From a virus, in IMG/VR virus record IMGVR_UViG_3300017971_000037, positions 1 through 64,000 of that record: 64,000 bases of DNA. One strand, given 5' to 3'. Below are positions 38,736-47,311 of this stretch, piece by piece; the first letter of the stretch is position 1; every line of letters begins with the position of its first letter. A program made the position numbers and the translations under genes. The notes under the pieces are model-generated. The model saw only the letters and a list, made by a program, of their open reading frames with translations, had not been told where the DNA came from and did not search any database.

Positions 38736-40546
38736 CAGGCAGTTGCCTCAAGGACGTCCAGCTCCCCGTCGACGTTGTCGCCGTACTCGACGAACGCGAA
38801 CGCGTTGCCATCCCCGTCCGTCGTCGATCCGGTGGTGAGCAGGGTGCCATGAGCGGGCGTCAGCTTCACGTTCCGGTGTCGATAGCGCACATAGATCGTG
38901 TCGCTGGGCCAGGAGCCCACAGGGGTCAGGACGCCGGTGCCGTAGTTGACCGTGTAGTCGGTCGTCTCGACCAGCAGCGTGCCTCCGTTGTCGACGTCAT
39001 CGCCCTCGTAGACAGCCAGCGTGTTGTCGTCGTCGATCTCGTCTGCTTCGACCGTGTACGTGCCCGCTCCGGTCGCCGTCCCGTCGAAGGACTCCGCCCG
39101 CGTCGAGTAGCGGCTGAGCGTGAAGCTCACCTCAGCACCGGAAGCGCGCTGTCCGAGATCGGTGTACGCGATCGTGCGAAGCTGGATGGTCGTGTTCTCG
39201 GCCGGCGCGGCGTCCGGCGTGGGCTGAGTGATCCGATTGACGACGAACGATCGGCGCCATCGGATGATTCGCGAGTCAAGCAGATCGGGCGCGTCGGCGG
39301 AGTCATCGTTCACAACTTCCGGGTGGCTCGTCCAGGTGAAGAAGCTGCGCGTCGGCGGGTGGTAGTGGACGCTGAGGGCACGCTCGTCCTGGGCGTTGCC
39401 GCTGTTGTCCGCGTTGTGCCCTCCGTTCATGATCGGCTCCTGGGGCTGATCGACGAGGCCCAGGAAGGTTCGGCGGTTGTGGACGCGAACCGGTCCGGTT
39501 GTCAGCTCGAACGGGTTGAAGTCATGGATCGCGACGTACTGGCGGGTCGCCAGAGACGTGAACGAGCCGGCCGGGTCATCGATCGTCGCTCCGATCTTCT
39601 CTCGAGCCGCCGCGTTCGAAGTGCTCAGCACCAGCTCGCCCTTGGGCTTGGCCCAGGTGGAGTCCGGGTCGGGGACGAACTGGACGTGGCCCCAGAAGAA
39701 GGTCTCGCCATCGAGGGTGGGCTCCGCGAACGTGTTGCTGTTCGTCGAGTTCACGTTGGTCGGGAGGCCCAGGACTCCGACGCACTCGCCGGTGTCCAGG
39801 TCGATCCAGCACCATCGGCGTCCGGTGTTCGTGCCGCCATCGAAGTTCGCACGCTCGACCGTCTGCAGAGCGAGTCCTTCCGGATGACTCGTGATGCCCC
39901 GGAGCATGCCAGCGGACGCGCTCGTCTCGCCGGTGTAGTCGGACGTGTCCGTCATCCCCTCGAAGATGATGACCGTGGTCGGCCGTTCTTCCGGGTTCGT
40001 GTCGTCGGCCTCCCAGTAGCCTTCGGTGCCGGTCGTGCCGTTCGAGCTGGTGATGAAGTCGTCGGGCAGGTTAGGCCAGAGGCTCGTGGCCCCAGGATCG
40101 CCGGTGAGCGCGTCGATCTCGTAGTGGCCGGACGCGGTGACGTTCGTGTTGTAGCAGTAGACCTTCTGCTGGCCTGTCGAGAGGTTCGGCTGCCCCATCT
40201 TCAGGCGGCGCTGGGTACCGCCGTACGTGTTCTGGATCTCTCGCCACCAGCCCGTGCTGGGGTTCAGGCAGAGCGCGTCGCGCGAATGCGTGTTGATGCG
40301 CAGCGCGTCCGCACCGAGCGTGTCCTCTTTCGTGATGAGGCAGTGGAAGATCAGCTCGTCGCGGATGTGGTGATAGACGGCGTAGTTATGCGCACCGTTG
40401 AACGTCCGTCCATCGCCGATGCCCATGTTCCAGCCCGTCGACGTCGTGTTGCCGCCAGTTGGCGCGTCGCGCGCGATCACCTCGGTGACGTAGGAGTCCA
40501 CGAACGACTTGAGGTCGCGGATCTCGACGATCTCCAGTCCAGCCAT
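38735..40546 (-). CDS. Large tail fibre-like protein (603 aa)
   Basis: N-terminal LEIVEIRDLKSFVDSYVTEV is followed by a long beta-rich body with many Trp/His/Tyr (GDGRTFNGAHNYAVYHHIRDE, PTRSFFTWTSHPEV) and a C-terminal fold with IRYRHRNVKL-type strands. No enzyme motif is visible. Size and position after the tape measure suggest a fibre or distal tail protein. Confidence 0.55.
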   Translation of the reverse strand: MAGLEIVEIRDLKSFVDSYVTEVIARDAPTGGNTTSTGWNMGIGDGRTFNGAHNYAVYHHIRDELIFHCLITKEDTLGADALRINTHSRDALCLNPSTGWWREIQNTYGGTQRRLKMGQPNLSTGQQKVYCYNTNVTASGHYEIDALTGDPGATSLWPNLPDDFITSSNGTTGTEGYWEADDTNPEERPTTVIIFEGMTDTSDYTGETSASAGMLRGITSHPEGLALQTVERANFDGGTNTGRRWCWIDLDTGECVGVLGLPTNVNSTNSNTFAEPTLDGETFFWGHVQFVPDPDSTWAKPKGELVLSTSNAAAREKIGATIDDPAGSFTSLATRQYVAIHDFNPFELTTGPVRVHNRRTFLGLVDQPQEPIMNGGHNADNSGNAQDERALSVHYHPPTRSFFTWTSHPEVVNDDSADAPDLLDSRIIRWRRSFVVNRITQPTPDAAPAENTTIQLRTIAYTDLGQRASGAEVSFTLSRYSTRAESFDGTATGAGTYTVEADEIDDDNTLAVYEGDDVDNGGTLLVETTDYTVNYGTGVLTPVGSWPSDTIYVRYRHRNVKLTPAHGTLLTTGSTTDGDGNAFAFVEYGDNVDGELDVLEATA

Positions 40547-40800
40547 CAGCTCTCTCCCTTGTCGAGCAGCTTCGTGTCGGGCCCGAGCCCGAGCTTCTCC
40601 ATCGCATCGAACGCGTTCGCGAAGACCGGGTTGGCCTTCTTCATCGCGTCGATGCCGTTCTTGATCGCCTCTTCGGGCGTGATCGCCAGGGCCTCTTCCT
40701 GCCGCTGGGCGATCCTCTCGTTGACGTCAGCGGTGCGCTTGAGTTCGAGGCGAATGCCTCGCAGTTCCTGGATCAGCTCGCATGCGAGATCGGCGTCCAT
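40546..40800 (-). CDS. Small helical tail protein (84 aa)
   Basis: This helical, charged protein (LIQELRGIRLELKRTADVNERIAQRQEEA) could be a tail-tip or tape-measure-associated helper. It ends DTKLLDKGES and overlaps the next start. No family is recognised. Confidence 0.55.
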   Translation of the reverse strand: MDADLACELIQELRGIRLELKRTADVNERIAQRQEEALAITPEEAIKNGIDAMKKANPVFANAFDAMEKLGLGPDTKLLDKGES

Positions 40801-40812
40801 AGTGTCTCCGTA

Positions 40813-42789
40813 TTAGATGGCCGCGGCCGGTGCGCTGCCGAATGCCAGCGAGGCCGTGTCCGTGGTATCGCCGCCGGACGAGCCGATGCCCGCCCGCGTG
40901 GCGTCAAGGATGCCCGAAAGGATTCCGGTCTGCACGCGCGTCTCCTCGAGCAGCGGGTCGATCGCCTCGGCGATGTTCCGCCCGACGTTCGCGATCGCGA
41001 TCTCCGTGGGCCCCGCGACGATGCCGCGCACGGCCTGCGTGCTCGTGACGGCCGACTCGACGTTCGCCGAGGAGCTGGTCGCCTGGTTCCCGCCTCCGCC
41101 GAGGAGCGCGGTGAGTCCCTGCAGGGCAACGAACTGGAGCGCGCCCGAGAGCGCCTGGCCGAGCGGGCCGGCGGCTTCGCCGAAGACGGAGCTGAGCGCG
41201 GGCCCGAGCGCCTCCGCTGCGGAGTTGAACGCCTCCTCCAAGATCCCCTGGGCCTGATCGATCGACGTCTGGAAGCCCTTCAGGAGCGCGTCCGTCGACG
41301 CCTGCTCGAGAGAGCTGCGCAGGGTGCCCAGGAAGTCGCCGCCTTCGAGACCGGCGCGCAGCCCTTCTTGGAAGCTCAGCGAGATGCTCTCGGAGAGATC
41401 CTGGGGGATGTCCGTGGCTTCGAAGCCGGCATCCTGCTGGATTCGGCTCGTGTTCCGCGCGGCACGCTCGAAGAAGTCGGGTCCGGCTGCGTCCTCGCGG
41501 TCCGCCCGCGGTGCAGTCAGAGCGCCCTCCAGGCTGTCGGCAAGGTCCAGGAGGCCCTGCTGGAACGGCGTCAGAGCGGCCTCCGCCTGCGCCACGCCCT
41601 CCTCGACCCCGAAGCCCAGGGCGGCGCCCACGTCGCCCAGGTTCCGGCGAGTCTCCTCCGCGGCGGCTTCCAGGAACGCCTGCGACTCCCGCACGCGCGC
41701 GGCCTGCGCGGCGGCCTCCTCGTCGCTGAAGATGCCCCCGCGGAGCCCGACGGCGCGTCCGAGGCGCGTCAGTCCGTTGGCGAACCGCGCGAGTCCGTTG
41801 CGAGCGGTCGCGAAACCCGTGATGATGCTGTTCACGGCCAGGTTCACGATGTCCTTGAAGAGGCCGAAGAGGTCCGCGAGCACGCGCACGGCGGTGGTGA
41901 CCCGCGAGATGCCCGCGCGGACCGCCTCGAACGTGCTGGAGAGGCCGACAGCCGCCCGCAGCCCGTTGGCGAGCCCCGCGACCAGCCGCTCTGCCAGCCC
42001 ATCTGCGAAGTCGAAAATGGCCTTCGTCAGTGTTTGCGTTACGGGCGTCGCGCGCTGGAGGATCGAGAAGAAGCGGATGATCTCGTTCCGCACGGCGTTG
42101 AACGCCTGGGCGAAGGTGAAGACCACCTCGCCGTTCCGCAGGCGCTCCGTGAACGACGCGACGGCGCGCTCCAACGCCGGAAACACCGTCTCCGCGTTCA
42201 GCTTGCCCTGCCGACCCAGCTCCTTCAGGTTGCCGATGCCGGTTCCCAGCTCGTCCGCGAGAGCCTGGGCGAGGGGCGGCAGGTTCTCTCGGAGGGACCG
42301 GAGTTCCTCACCGGACAGGTTGTCGGAGGCGAGACCCTGACCGAGCTGCAGGAGCGCCGCGCTGGCCTCTCGAGCCGTCGAACCAGACACGAGGAGCGAG
42401 GCGTTCAGGCCTTCGACGACGTTGACCAGGCGCTCGGTGCCGACGCCCAGGTCGCGAGTACCGACGGAGAGGCGCTGGAATAGGCGCGAGCTGTCGGCGA
42501 TCGATTGACCGGTGCGGTTCGAGACCTCGAACAGGCGCTGCTGGACGGAGGCGAAGACCTCGGTCGAGTTCGTCACCGTGCGGATCCGGTTGCCTACCTC
42601 GGTGGCCGCATCGCTCACGCGGAGGATGGACCCCACCGTTGCCGCACCGAAGGCGGCCGTCAGCGCGATACCCAGGCCGCGGACTGCCGTAGTCGCTAGG
42701 CGACTCGAACGGCCGATGCTCTGAATACCGCGCGTGGCCCGAACGGTGCCGCGGGTCGTGACGACGATGTTGACATTCTCGGTGACCAT
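40813..42789 (-). CDS. Tape measure protein (658 aa)
   Basis: It has the long helical plan of tape measure proteins. N-terminal RGTVRATRGIQSIGRSS is followed by a hydrophobic segment (LGIALTAAFGAATVGSIL). The domain with NRTGQSIADSSRLFQRLSVG and GEELRSLRENLPPLAQ is typical of lambda-H-like TMPs. A long helix and hydrophobic C-terminal stretches (LGQALSGALQFVALQGLTAL) follow. The length would fit a tail of roughly 100 nm, a rule-of-thumb estimate only. It lies downstream of the chaperone genes, as usual. Confidence 0.85.
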   Translation of the reverse strand: MVTENVNIVVTTRGTVRATRGIQSIGRSSRLATTAVRGLGIALTAAFGAATVGSILRVSDAATEVGNRIRTVTNSTEVFASVQQRLFEVSNRTGQSIADSSRLFQRLSVGTRDLGVGTERLVNVVEGLNASLLVSGSTAREASAALLQLGQGLASDNLSGEELRSLRENLPPLAQALADELGTGIGNLKELGRQGKLNAETVFPALERAVASFTERLRNGEVVFTFAQAFNAVRNEIIRFFSILQRATPVTQTLTKAIFDFADGLAERLVAGLANGLRAAVGLSSTFEAVRAGISRVTTAVRVLADLFGLFKDIVNLAVNSIITGFATARNGLARFANGLTRLGRAVGLRGGIFSDEEAAAQAARVRESQAFLEAAAEETRRNLGDVGAALGFGVEEGVAQAEAALTPFQQGLLDLADSLEGALTAPRADREDAAGPDFFERAARNTSRIQQDAGFEATDIPQDLSESISLSFQEGLRAGLEGGDFLGTLRSSLEQASTDALLKGFQTSIDQAQGILEEAFNSAAEALGPALSSVFGEAAGPLGQALSGALQFVALQGLTALLGGGGNQATSSSANVESAVTSTQAVRGIVAGPTEIAIANVGRNIAEAIDPLLEETRVQTGILSGILDATRAGIGSSGGDTTDTASLAFGSAPAAAI

Positions 42790-43259
42790 CAGCGATTCCT
42801 TGCACGGAAGTTCGAGACTGCGATTTCGACACCGTCGCGGGCACCCGCCGCGATCTCACGGGAGACAAACCCAGCTGCCGCCTGCGGCGAATAGCCCCGG
42901 TTCAGCAGCTCAATGTACGGGGCGTTATTCGTGATGTAGAACACGTCTCCGACTCGAATCTGGGCCGCCAGGGCACGAATCCGGGCAGGAGCTGCCACGG
43001 CCTGCGGATCCAGAGTCGACGTGGGCAGAATCGGGGGAGCGTTCAGCCCAGGTACCCAGTTGCCGCGAGCGAATCCCGTGTCGACCGGCGTCGCAGGCAC
43101 CAGCCGATCGCCTACGTTGACCGCGACCTCGCGCTGAATGTCCGCGACGAAGTCACCCAGCCTCTTCGAGACTCGGCGCAGTCGACGGTCCAGTCTGTTC
43201 AGGTTCGTCCGGATCAACGAAGTTCTCTCGGTGGTCTGCGTACGAGACCAAGGTAGCAA
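42789..43259 (-). CDS. HK97 gp10-like tail completion protein (156 aa)
   Basis: The motif PVDTGFARGNWVPG and the region VFYITNNAPYIELLNRGYSPQAAAGFV are characteristic of the HK97 gp10 family of tail completion/neck proteins. Its gene is normally next to the connectors, but here it lies between the chaperones and tape measure. The ends overlap both neighbours. Confidence 0.75.
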   Translation of the reverse strand: MLPWSRTQTTERTSLIRTNLNRLDRRLRRVSKRLGDFVADIQREVAVNVGDRLVPATPVDTGFARGNWVPGLNAPPILPTSTLDPQAVAAPARIRALAAQIRVGDVFYITNNAPYIELLNRGYSPQAAAGFVSREIAAGARDGVEIAVSNFRARNR

Positions 43260-43527
43260 AGTCGTCGGGATGGCTGACGAACCACTCGTAGACCTCCTGC
43301 TCGCTCATCTCCGGCTCCGTCGCGGTCACGACGCCGAACGCGTAGGTACGCATCGCGAGATCGAGTTGTTCCTCTTCACTCACCCGCCCGAGCTGCAGCG
43401 CAAGCGCCCTGGGCGCCAACCAGTTCCGCACCGCGGCGTCGTAGAGCGTGTTCAGGTCGCGATCAGCAGGTCCGAACTCCATCACGAGGCCGTCGTGGGC
43501 CTCGAACTCCATCCGTAGCGTTTTCAC
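43153..43527 (-). CDS. Tail-region protein (124 aa)
   Basis: N-terminal MEFEAHDGLVMEFGPADRD is followed by helices (LNTLYDAAVRNWLAPRALAL, EEQLDLAMRTYAFGVV) and a disordered Pro/Thr tail. It is encoded directly after the frameshifted chaperone and overlaps the gp10-like gene by 107 nt. It could be a third assembly factor. No family is recognised. Confidence 0.5.
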   Translation of the reverse strand: MKTLRMEFEAHDGLVMEFGPADRDLNTLYDAAVRNWLAPRALALQLGRVSEEEQLDLAMRTYAFGVVTATEPEMSEQEVYEWFVSHPDDFATLVSYADHRENFVDPDEPEQTGPSTAPSLEEAG

Positions 43528-44248
43528 TACATTTCCCCCTGATCGACCAACGATTTGATGCGGCGGGCGAGCGATCGACCCTGCTCCGTCTTCGCATTCG
43601 CGGCGCCGCCCTTGCCGGCCGACTCGTCGACCTGCATCTCGCGGATGTAGGTGCGCATGGCGTCACCCTTGCCTCCCATGAGGTCGGCGACGGCAGCTTG
43701 CACGCCCCAGGCCTGGAACACGCGTTCCTTGCCCTCGGCCTGGATCTCGATCTCGAGCGCGGCGTTGAACTGGTCGTCGGTCAACTCGTGGACGAGTCGC
43801 TCGGGGCTGCTTCCCCATCGGCGGGCGAGGAAACAGAGTCCGGCCCACTCGGCGCGCTCTCGGTCTTCTGGGGAGACGACAGCATCGGAGCCAGCAGGCC
43901 TGCTGTTTTTCCCACGAGGCCACCGCCGGCCTCCGTGATGATGTTCAGCTCCCAGACCGCCTGGGCGATCACGGGGACGTCCTCCCAGTCGAGGTCGTCC
44001 CAGTCGAGGTCGCCCAGGTCGCAGCTGAGTCGGCAGATCTCGGCGACCTCGTCTTCGGCATGGGTGAAGATGGTCGCGAGCGAGAAGTCGACCTGCTGTC
44101 CCTGCATGGCCGTGAACTTCTCGAAGATCTTGGCGATGCGGGGCTTCAGCTCCGCGCGGTCGCGCATCTTCCACTTCCGGACTTTGACGGTTCGTTCTCC
44201 GCCGCACACGTCGACGGAGATGACTCGGGGATGACTGATGGAATCCAT
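43527..44248 (-). CDS. Tail assembly chaperone frameshift product (GT-like, 240 aa)
   Basis: This is a -1 frameshift fusion. Translation follows the shorter chaperone to K114, slips at GGGAAAA (43907-43913), and continues in the -1 frame to the TAG... stop region at 43527. The extension (about 126 aa) contains ERAEWAGLCFLARRWG and VFQAWGVQAAVADLMGGKGDAM, which is protein-like, whereas the upstream part of that frame is Arg/His-rich noise. It is the analogue of lambda gpGT, whose T part binds the tail tube protein. The join is inferred from sequence. Confidence 0.7.
43781..44248 (-). CDS. Tail assembly chaperone (G-like, 155 aa)
   Basis: This is the unshifted product. N-terminal VKVRKWKMRDRAELKPRIAKIF is followed by an acidic middle with a tandem LDWDD/LDWED and a helical VIAQAVWELNIITEAGG. 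A low-complexity Ser/Pro/Asp tail follows the slip site. It lies between the major tail protein and the tape measure, the standard position. It keeps the tape measure and tube proteins assembly-competent. Confidence 0.75.
   Translation of the reverse strand: MDSISHPRVISVDVCGGERTVKVRKWKMRDRAELKPRIAKIFEKFTAMQGQQVDFSLATIFTHAEDEVAEICRLSCDLGDLDWDDLDWEDVPVIAQAVWELNIITEAGGGLVGKTAGLLAPMLSSPQKTESAPSGPDSVSSPADGEAAPSDSSTS
43907..43913 (-). promoter_or_regulatory. Programmed -1 slippery site
   Basis: On the coding (minus) strand the heptamer reads G GGA AAA in the chaperone frame, a canonical X XXY YYZ slippery sequence like the GGGAAAG of lambda G/T. A further A follows, so five A are in a row. Slipping by -1 enters the protein-like frame of the GT extension. 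Confidence 0.75.
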
Positions 44249-44282
44249 TTGTTAGTTATCTTTCTGGGGAGTATCGTGGAGC

Positions 44283-44324
44283 GGGGCCGACACGTCCGAC
44301 TATGACATCGTCGGTGTCGGCCCC
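44283..44324 (-). terminator. Hairpin after the major tail gene
   Basis: GGGGCCGACAC (44283-44293) is exactly complementary to 44314-44324. An inner CCGAC/GTCGG pair lies in the loop. The 113-bp gap has no T-run, so partial termination or mRNA processing is more likely than full stop. It would reduce chaperone expression relative to the tail tube. Confidence 0.6.
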
Positions 44325-44361
44325 GTCCTGGGGTGGCGGTTGCTGCGCCGGGGGGTAAGCG

Positions 44362-45468
44362 TTACGCGCCGGCCTCCGTCTCGCTGGACAGCTCCAGCGT
44401 ACCGAAGCGATCGGTGCCGCCGGCGTCGTTGATGTTCAGGCTCAGCGTCGCCGTGCCGAACTCTTCCGCGCCGAAGGTCAGGGCGTCGTCCGTGATGATG
44501 ATCGTGGCCGAGGGGATCGTCCAGATGAAGTTCACGCCGATGTCCGTGAGGTGCTTGATCACAACCGATCCGTCCACCTGATTCCGGGTGAAGGGCTTGA
44601 GCGGGACGTGCGCCTTGCGGTCGTACGTGTAGTCGACGTCCACCGACTGGCCCTGCCGAAGCTCGGCGGTGCCGTTCTTCGAGGACGCCGAGTCGAGGTC
44701 CAGGAACCGGAGCCGGCCGTCGAGGGGCGAGGTCACGTAGTCCGTGTTCTGGGTCAGCGTGTGGCTGGGCGTGTAGGTCGCGAGGATGGCCTCGCCGTTG
44801 GTCACGTCCGTGGCGACACCGCCGACGAAGAACTGCAGGTCGCCCGAAGTGGCGCCGGTTCCGACCACGACCTCAACCTCGTTGCCCGAGGCTGCGGCAC
44901 CGACCGCGATGGGCGTGAAGGCCACACCGGCCACCGTGACGCTCGTGACGTCGCCGACGATGAGGGGCTTGTAGTCGAGCGAGAACTCGCCGGACGTCGC
45001 GCCCAGTGCGCCGGTTCCCGTGCCGACCGCTTCGTCGGTGATGGTCGAGCAGGTGACGGTCCAGCTCGTGTCGTCCACGTCGCCGTTCACGACGTTGGCC
45101 CAGGTGCTCTCGGCGTCGGTGCCGGACGGGACGGTGACCGCCTCGTTCGTGATCGCCGCTGCAGCGTCCGCGCTGACCGCGGTGACGTCCTGGGATGCGA
45201 AGATGTACTGGGCGACGTCGGACTTGAAGTTGAAGACCTCGAGCTGCATCGAGACTTCCAGCGAGCCGACGATCTCGCGATCGACCGTGAGCGGACCGGA
45301 GTCACCGCGCTGGAGCTGGAGCAGCTCGATTTCCTTCTGCAGCTCCTGGCCGCCCAGGATGCCCAGCTGGACCTCCGAGCCGCCGGTCGGCGTGAAGAAC
45401 ACGGTCGAGAAGCCGAGAAGCAGATTGTCCCTCGTGAACGTGTCCGAGGGTCGAGTTTCGACAGGCAT
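44362..45468 (-). CDS. Major tail (tube) protein (368 aa)
   Basis: This beta-rich protein has N-terminal RPSDTFTRDNLLLGFSTVFF and ILGGQELQKEIELLQLQRG, an Ig-like middle (DYKPLIVGDVTSVTVAGVAF) and C-terminal AEEFGTATLSLNINDAGGTDRF. That is the tube plan with inserted extra domains, longer than lambda gpV. It sits upstream of the chaperones, is followed by a hairpin and has its own good ribosome-binding site, as expected for an abundant product. Confidence 0.75.
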   Translation of the reverse strand: MPVETRPSDTFTRDNLLLGFSTVFFTPTGGSEVQLGILGGQELQKEIELLQLQRGDSGPLTVDREIVGSLEVSMQLEVFNFKSDVAQYIFASQDVTAVSADAAAAITNEAVTVPSGTDAESTWANVVNGDVDDTSWTVTCSTITDEAVGTGTGALGATSGEFSLDYKPLIVGDVTSVTVAGVAFTPIAVGAAASGNEVEVVVGTGATSGDLQFFVGGVATDVTNGEAILATYTPSHTLTQNTDYVTSPLDGRLRFLDLDSASSKNGTAELRQGQSVDVDYTYDRKAHVPLKPFTRNQVDGSVVIKHLTDIGVNFIWTIPSATIIITDDALTFGAEEFGTATLSLNINDAGGTDRFGTLELSSETEAGA

Positions 45469-45489
45469 GAAAATCCTCCCGGCTGCCCG

Positions 45490-45945
45490 TTACGGCGCAG
45501 CCCTGTCAGTGAAGTATACCCAATCGGCGGCCTGGATCACCTGGTACCAGGCGCCGTCACCGCCGACGTGCTGTGCCGCGGTGCGATTCCGAAAAATGAC
45601 GGTGGCGAACCTCGCCGAACCGTCAAGAAAGCCTTGGGCCGCGTAGGCCAGATCGTTCACCTGTCCGAGGCCTCGGCCCTGCCGGACATAGGTCTCGATC
45701 GTGAAGCGACCCTGCTCCTGGAAGAAATTCGTCGCCACCGAGCTGGAGAGCGGTCGGTGCCCGTCGTCCGTGATGCCGGTGGAGAAAACCCTCACCCAGG
45801 CGTCCTCGAGCCCAGGCTTGAGGTCCGACGGGTCGAACTCGGTGTTCGGCCAGCAGATCGGGACGTCCGGGTAGGCCGCCGTCCAGTAGGTGTCGAAGGC
45901 CGTGAAGATCTCGCTCTGGAGGTCGCGCGGGGAGAAGTCAGCCAT
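45490..45945 (-). CDS. Tail terminator candidate (151 aa)
   Basis: N-terminal FSPRDLQSEIFTAFDTYWTAAYPDVPICWPNTEF and the later QEQGRFTIETYVRQGRGLG resemble tail terminator (lambda gpU-like/DUF4128) proteins. It lies between the connectors and the tail tube gene, which fits. It would cap the tail end for head joining. Confidence 0.65.
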   Translation of the reverse strand: MADFSPRDLQSEIFTAFDTYWTAAYPDVPICWPNTEFDPSDLKPGLEDAWVRVFSTGITDDGHRPLSSSVATNFFQEQGRFTIETYVRQGRGLGQVNDLAYAAQGFLDGSARFATVIFRNRTAAQHVGGDGAWYQVIQAADWVYFTDRAAP

Positions 45946-46355
45946 CAGACCCTCACGATCAGTTCGTAGTAGAGCGTCGTGCCACCAGGGTTCTGGGGGC
46001 GTGCGGCCGTGACCGAGTACTGGCGCCCACCGCGATCGATCACCCAGTCCGTGCCCATCTCGGCCGGCAGGGCCGACTCAGCGGTCACCAGGACGCGCCC
46101 ACGGTGCTCCTCGACGGGAGTGGAGCCTCGGCCGATGCCGGCGCCCGTGGTCGTGAAGGGATCGTTCGAGAGATCGAAGAAGACCGCCGTCGCCGAGATC
46201 GCCTGCACGTCGGCGCCGCTGACCTCCGGCCCCTCCCAGGGCTTCGCGGAGTCCTCGAACGTGGACGCGGCGCGGCGAAGCGTGACCGCCTCACCGAACT
46301 CGGCCAGCAGAGCGTCAGCCGTCGCCTTCAGGCTTGTGTAGAACGCGCTGCTCAA
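45945..46355 (-). CDS. Head-tail joining protein (136 aa)
   Basis: N-terminal SLKATADALLAEFGEAVTLRRAA and a beta-rich C-terminal half (DWVIDRGGRQYSVTAARP) resemble head completion/joining (stopper) proteins. The position between capsid and tail terminator supports the call. Coupled to the tail terminator candidate. Confidence 0.6.
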   Translation of the reverse strand: MSSAFYTSLKATADALLAEFGEAVTLRRAASTFEDSAKPWEGPEVSGADVQAISATAVFFDLSNDPFTTTGAGIGRGSTPVEEHRGRVLVTAESALPAEMGTDWVIDRGGRQYSVTAARPQNPGGTTLYYELIVRV

Positions 46356-46367
46356 GAAATCGTCCTG

Positions 46368-47219
46368 TTAGTTGTCGAGTTCGGCCTTGGCCTCGTCGGC
46401 AGAGATCGCCCGGTTGTTCGGGTTCTCCGGGACAGCCGGGGGCTCCGGGATGCCGCCTTCGCGGGTGATACGGTTCTTGTCCAGCTCGGCCTGCCGCGCC
46501 TCTTCGCGCTGCCGGGACTCTTCCTCGCGCTGCGCGCGTTCCGCGGCTGCTTCCTCGGCGGCCTGCGCCTCGCGCTCCTTGGCGAGCGCCGCACGCTCCG
46601 CCTGCAGCTGAGCCTCTTCCGCCGCTTCGTCGCGTGCCTTCTCCGCCTCTTCGGCCGCCTTGGCGGCGCGCTTGGCGAGCAGCTCCTCGACCTTCGCCTG
46701 CCGCGCCTGAGCCTCTTCCTCGCGGATCATGGCTTCGATCTCGCGTCGCTCGGACTCCTCGGCTGCGCGGACGGCTCGCTCGGCCAGCTCGCGCTGCTGC
46801 TCTTCCTCGCGTCGGCGGGCGTTCAGCTCACGGCGAAGCTCGCGCTTCTCCCGGAGCTTGCGGTCCTCGTCGGCCTGGAGGCGCGCCTCTTCGCGACGAA
46901 TCGCCGCGTTGTCCACGATCCGCTTCTTGCCGGGGACCTTCTCCGGGCAGCCGTCGTCGCGCAGCTCGATGCTCTGGCTGTACCAGAGTGCCTTCAGGCG
47001 GCGCGCGGAAATGCCATCTCGATCGCAGTCGACCGGCTCGCCCTGCTCGACGCGGCGCTTGCCGTCGCGGCCATGAACGATGATCGCCTTGCGGAAGACG
47101 TAGTCTGCATCAGGGCCAGCATACCGCTGGCGCCAGTGGCGTACGGGGCGAATGCGCTGCCGTGTGCTGGGCGCGCTGACCTCGTCGTTGGGGGTCTGCT
47201 CGTTGCTCTCGTCGCTCAC
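46368..47219 (-). CDS. Highly charged single-helix protein (283 aa)
   Basis: GTG 47219 follows GGAGGA and is preferred over an ATG 15 nt upstream that would overlap that site. N-terminal about 85 residues look folded (RHWRQRYAGPDADYVFRKAIIVHG). Then about 145 residues (roughly 107-250) consist almost only of E, R, K, A and Q, suggesting one continuous stable helix about 20 nm long. It lies between capsid and connector genes, so a head-associated rod or fibre is possible. Confidence 0.65.
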   Translation of the reverse strand: MSDESNEQTPNDEVSAPSTRQRIRPVRHWRQRYAGPDADYVFRKAIIVHGRDGKRRVEQGEPVDCDRDGISARRLKALWYSQSIELRDDGCPEKVPGKKRIVDNAAIRREEARLQADEDRKLREKRELRRELNARRREEEQQRELAERAVRAAEESERREIEAMIREEEAQARQAKVEELLAKRAAKAAEEAEKARDEAAEEAQLQAERAALAKEREAQAAEEAAAERAQREEESRQREEARQAELDKNRITREGGIPEPPAVPENPNNRAISADEAKAELDN

Positions 47220-47238
47220 TGGAAATTCCTCCATCGCT

Positions 47239-47308
47239 GGGGCCCAGCATAGCCCATTCGAGCCATGCTGGACCCCGCGTTGGCAGTCGTCGGGTCAAGC
47301 CCGACTGC
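47239..47308 (-). terminator. Two hairpins after the capsid gene
   Basis: Just past the capsid stop, GCAGTCG-type arms (47283-47308) form one stem-loop. A second, GGGG(C)CCAGCAT with ATGCTGG(A)CCCC (47239-47276), follows. Neither has a T-run. They probably act as a partial terminator or RNA stabiliser, helping make capsid mRNA abundant. Confidence 0.55.
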
Positions 47309-47311
47309 GTC

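Noticed and set aside
41324-42483. Long plus-strand frames opposite the tape measure gene
   Set aside because: They are antisense shadows of a helical, GC-rich gene (Arg/Ala/Ser-rich) with no family features; the same holds for long plus-strand frames at 15173-16477, 18978-21023, 30511-31677, 35491-36972, 38849-40816, 44551-45969 and 52321-54687.
43663-43923. A third frame in the chaperone region
   Set aside because: It gives Arg/Pro-rich noise; only the -1 frame behind the slippery site is protein-like.
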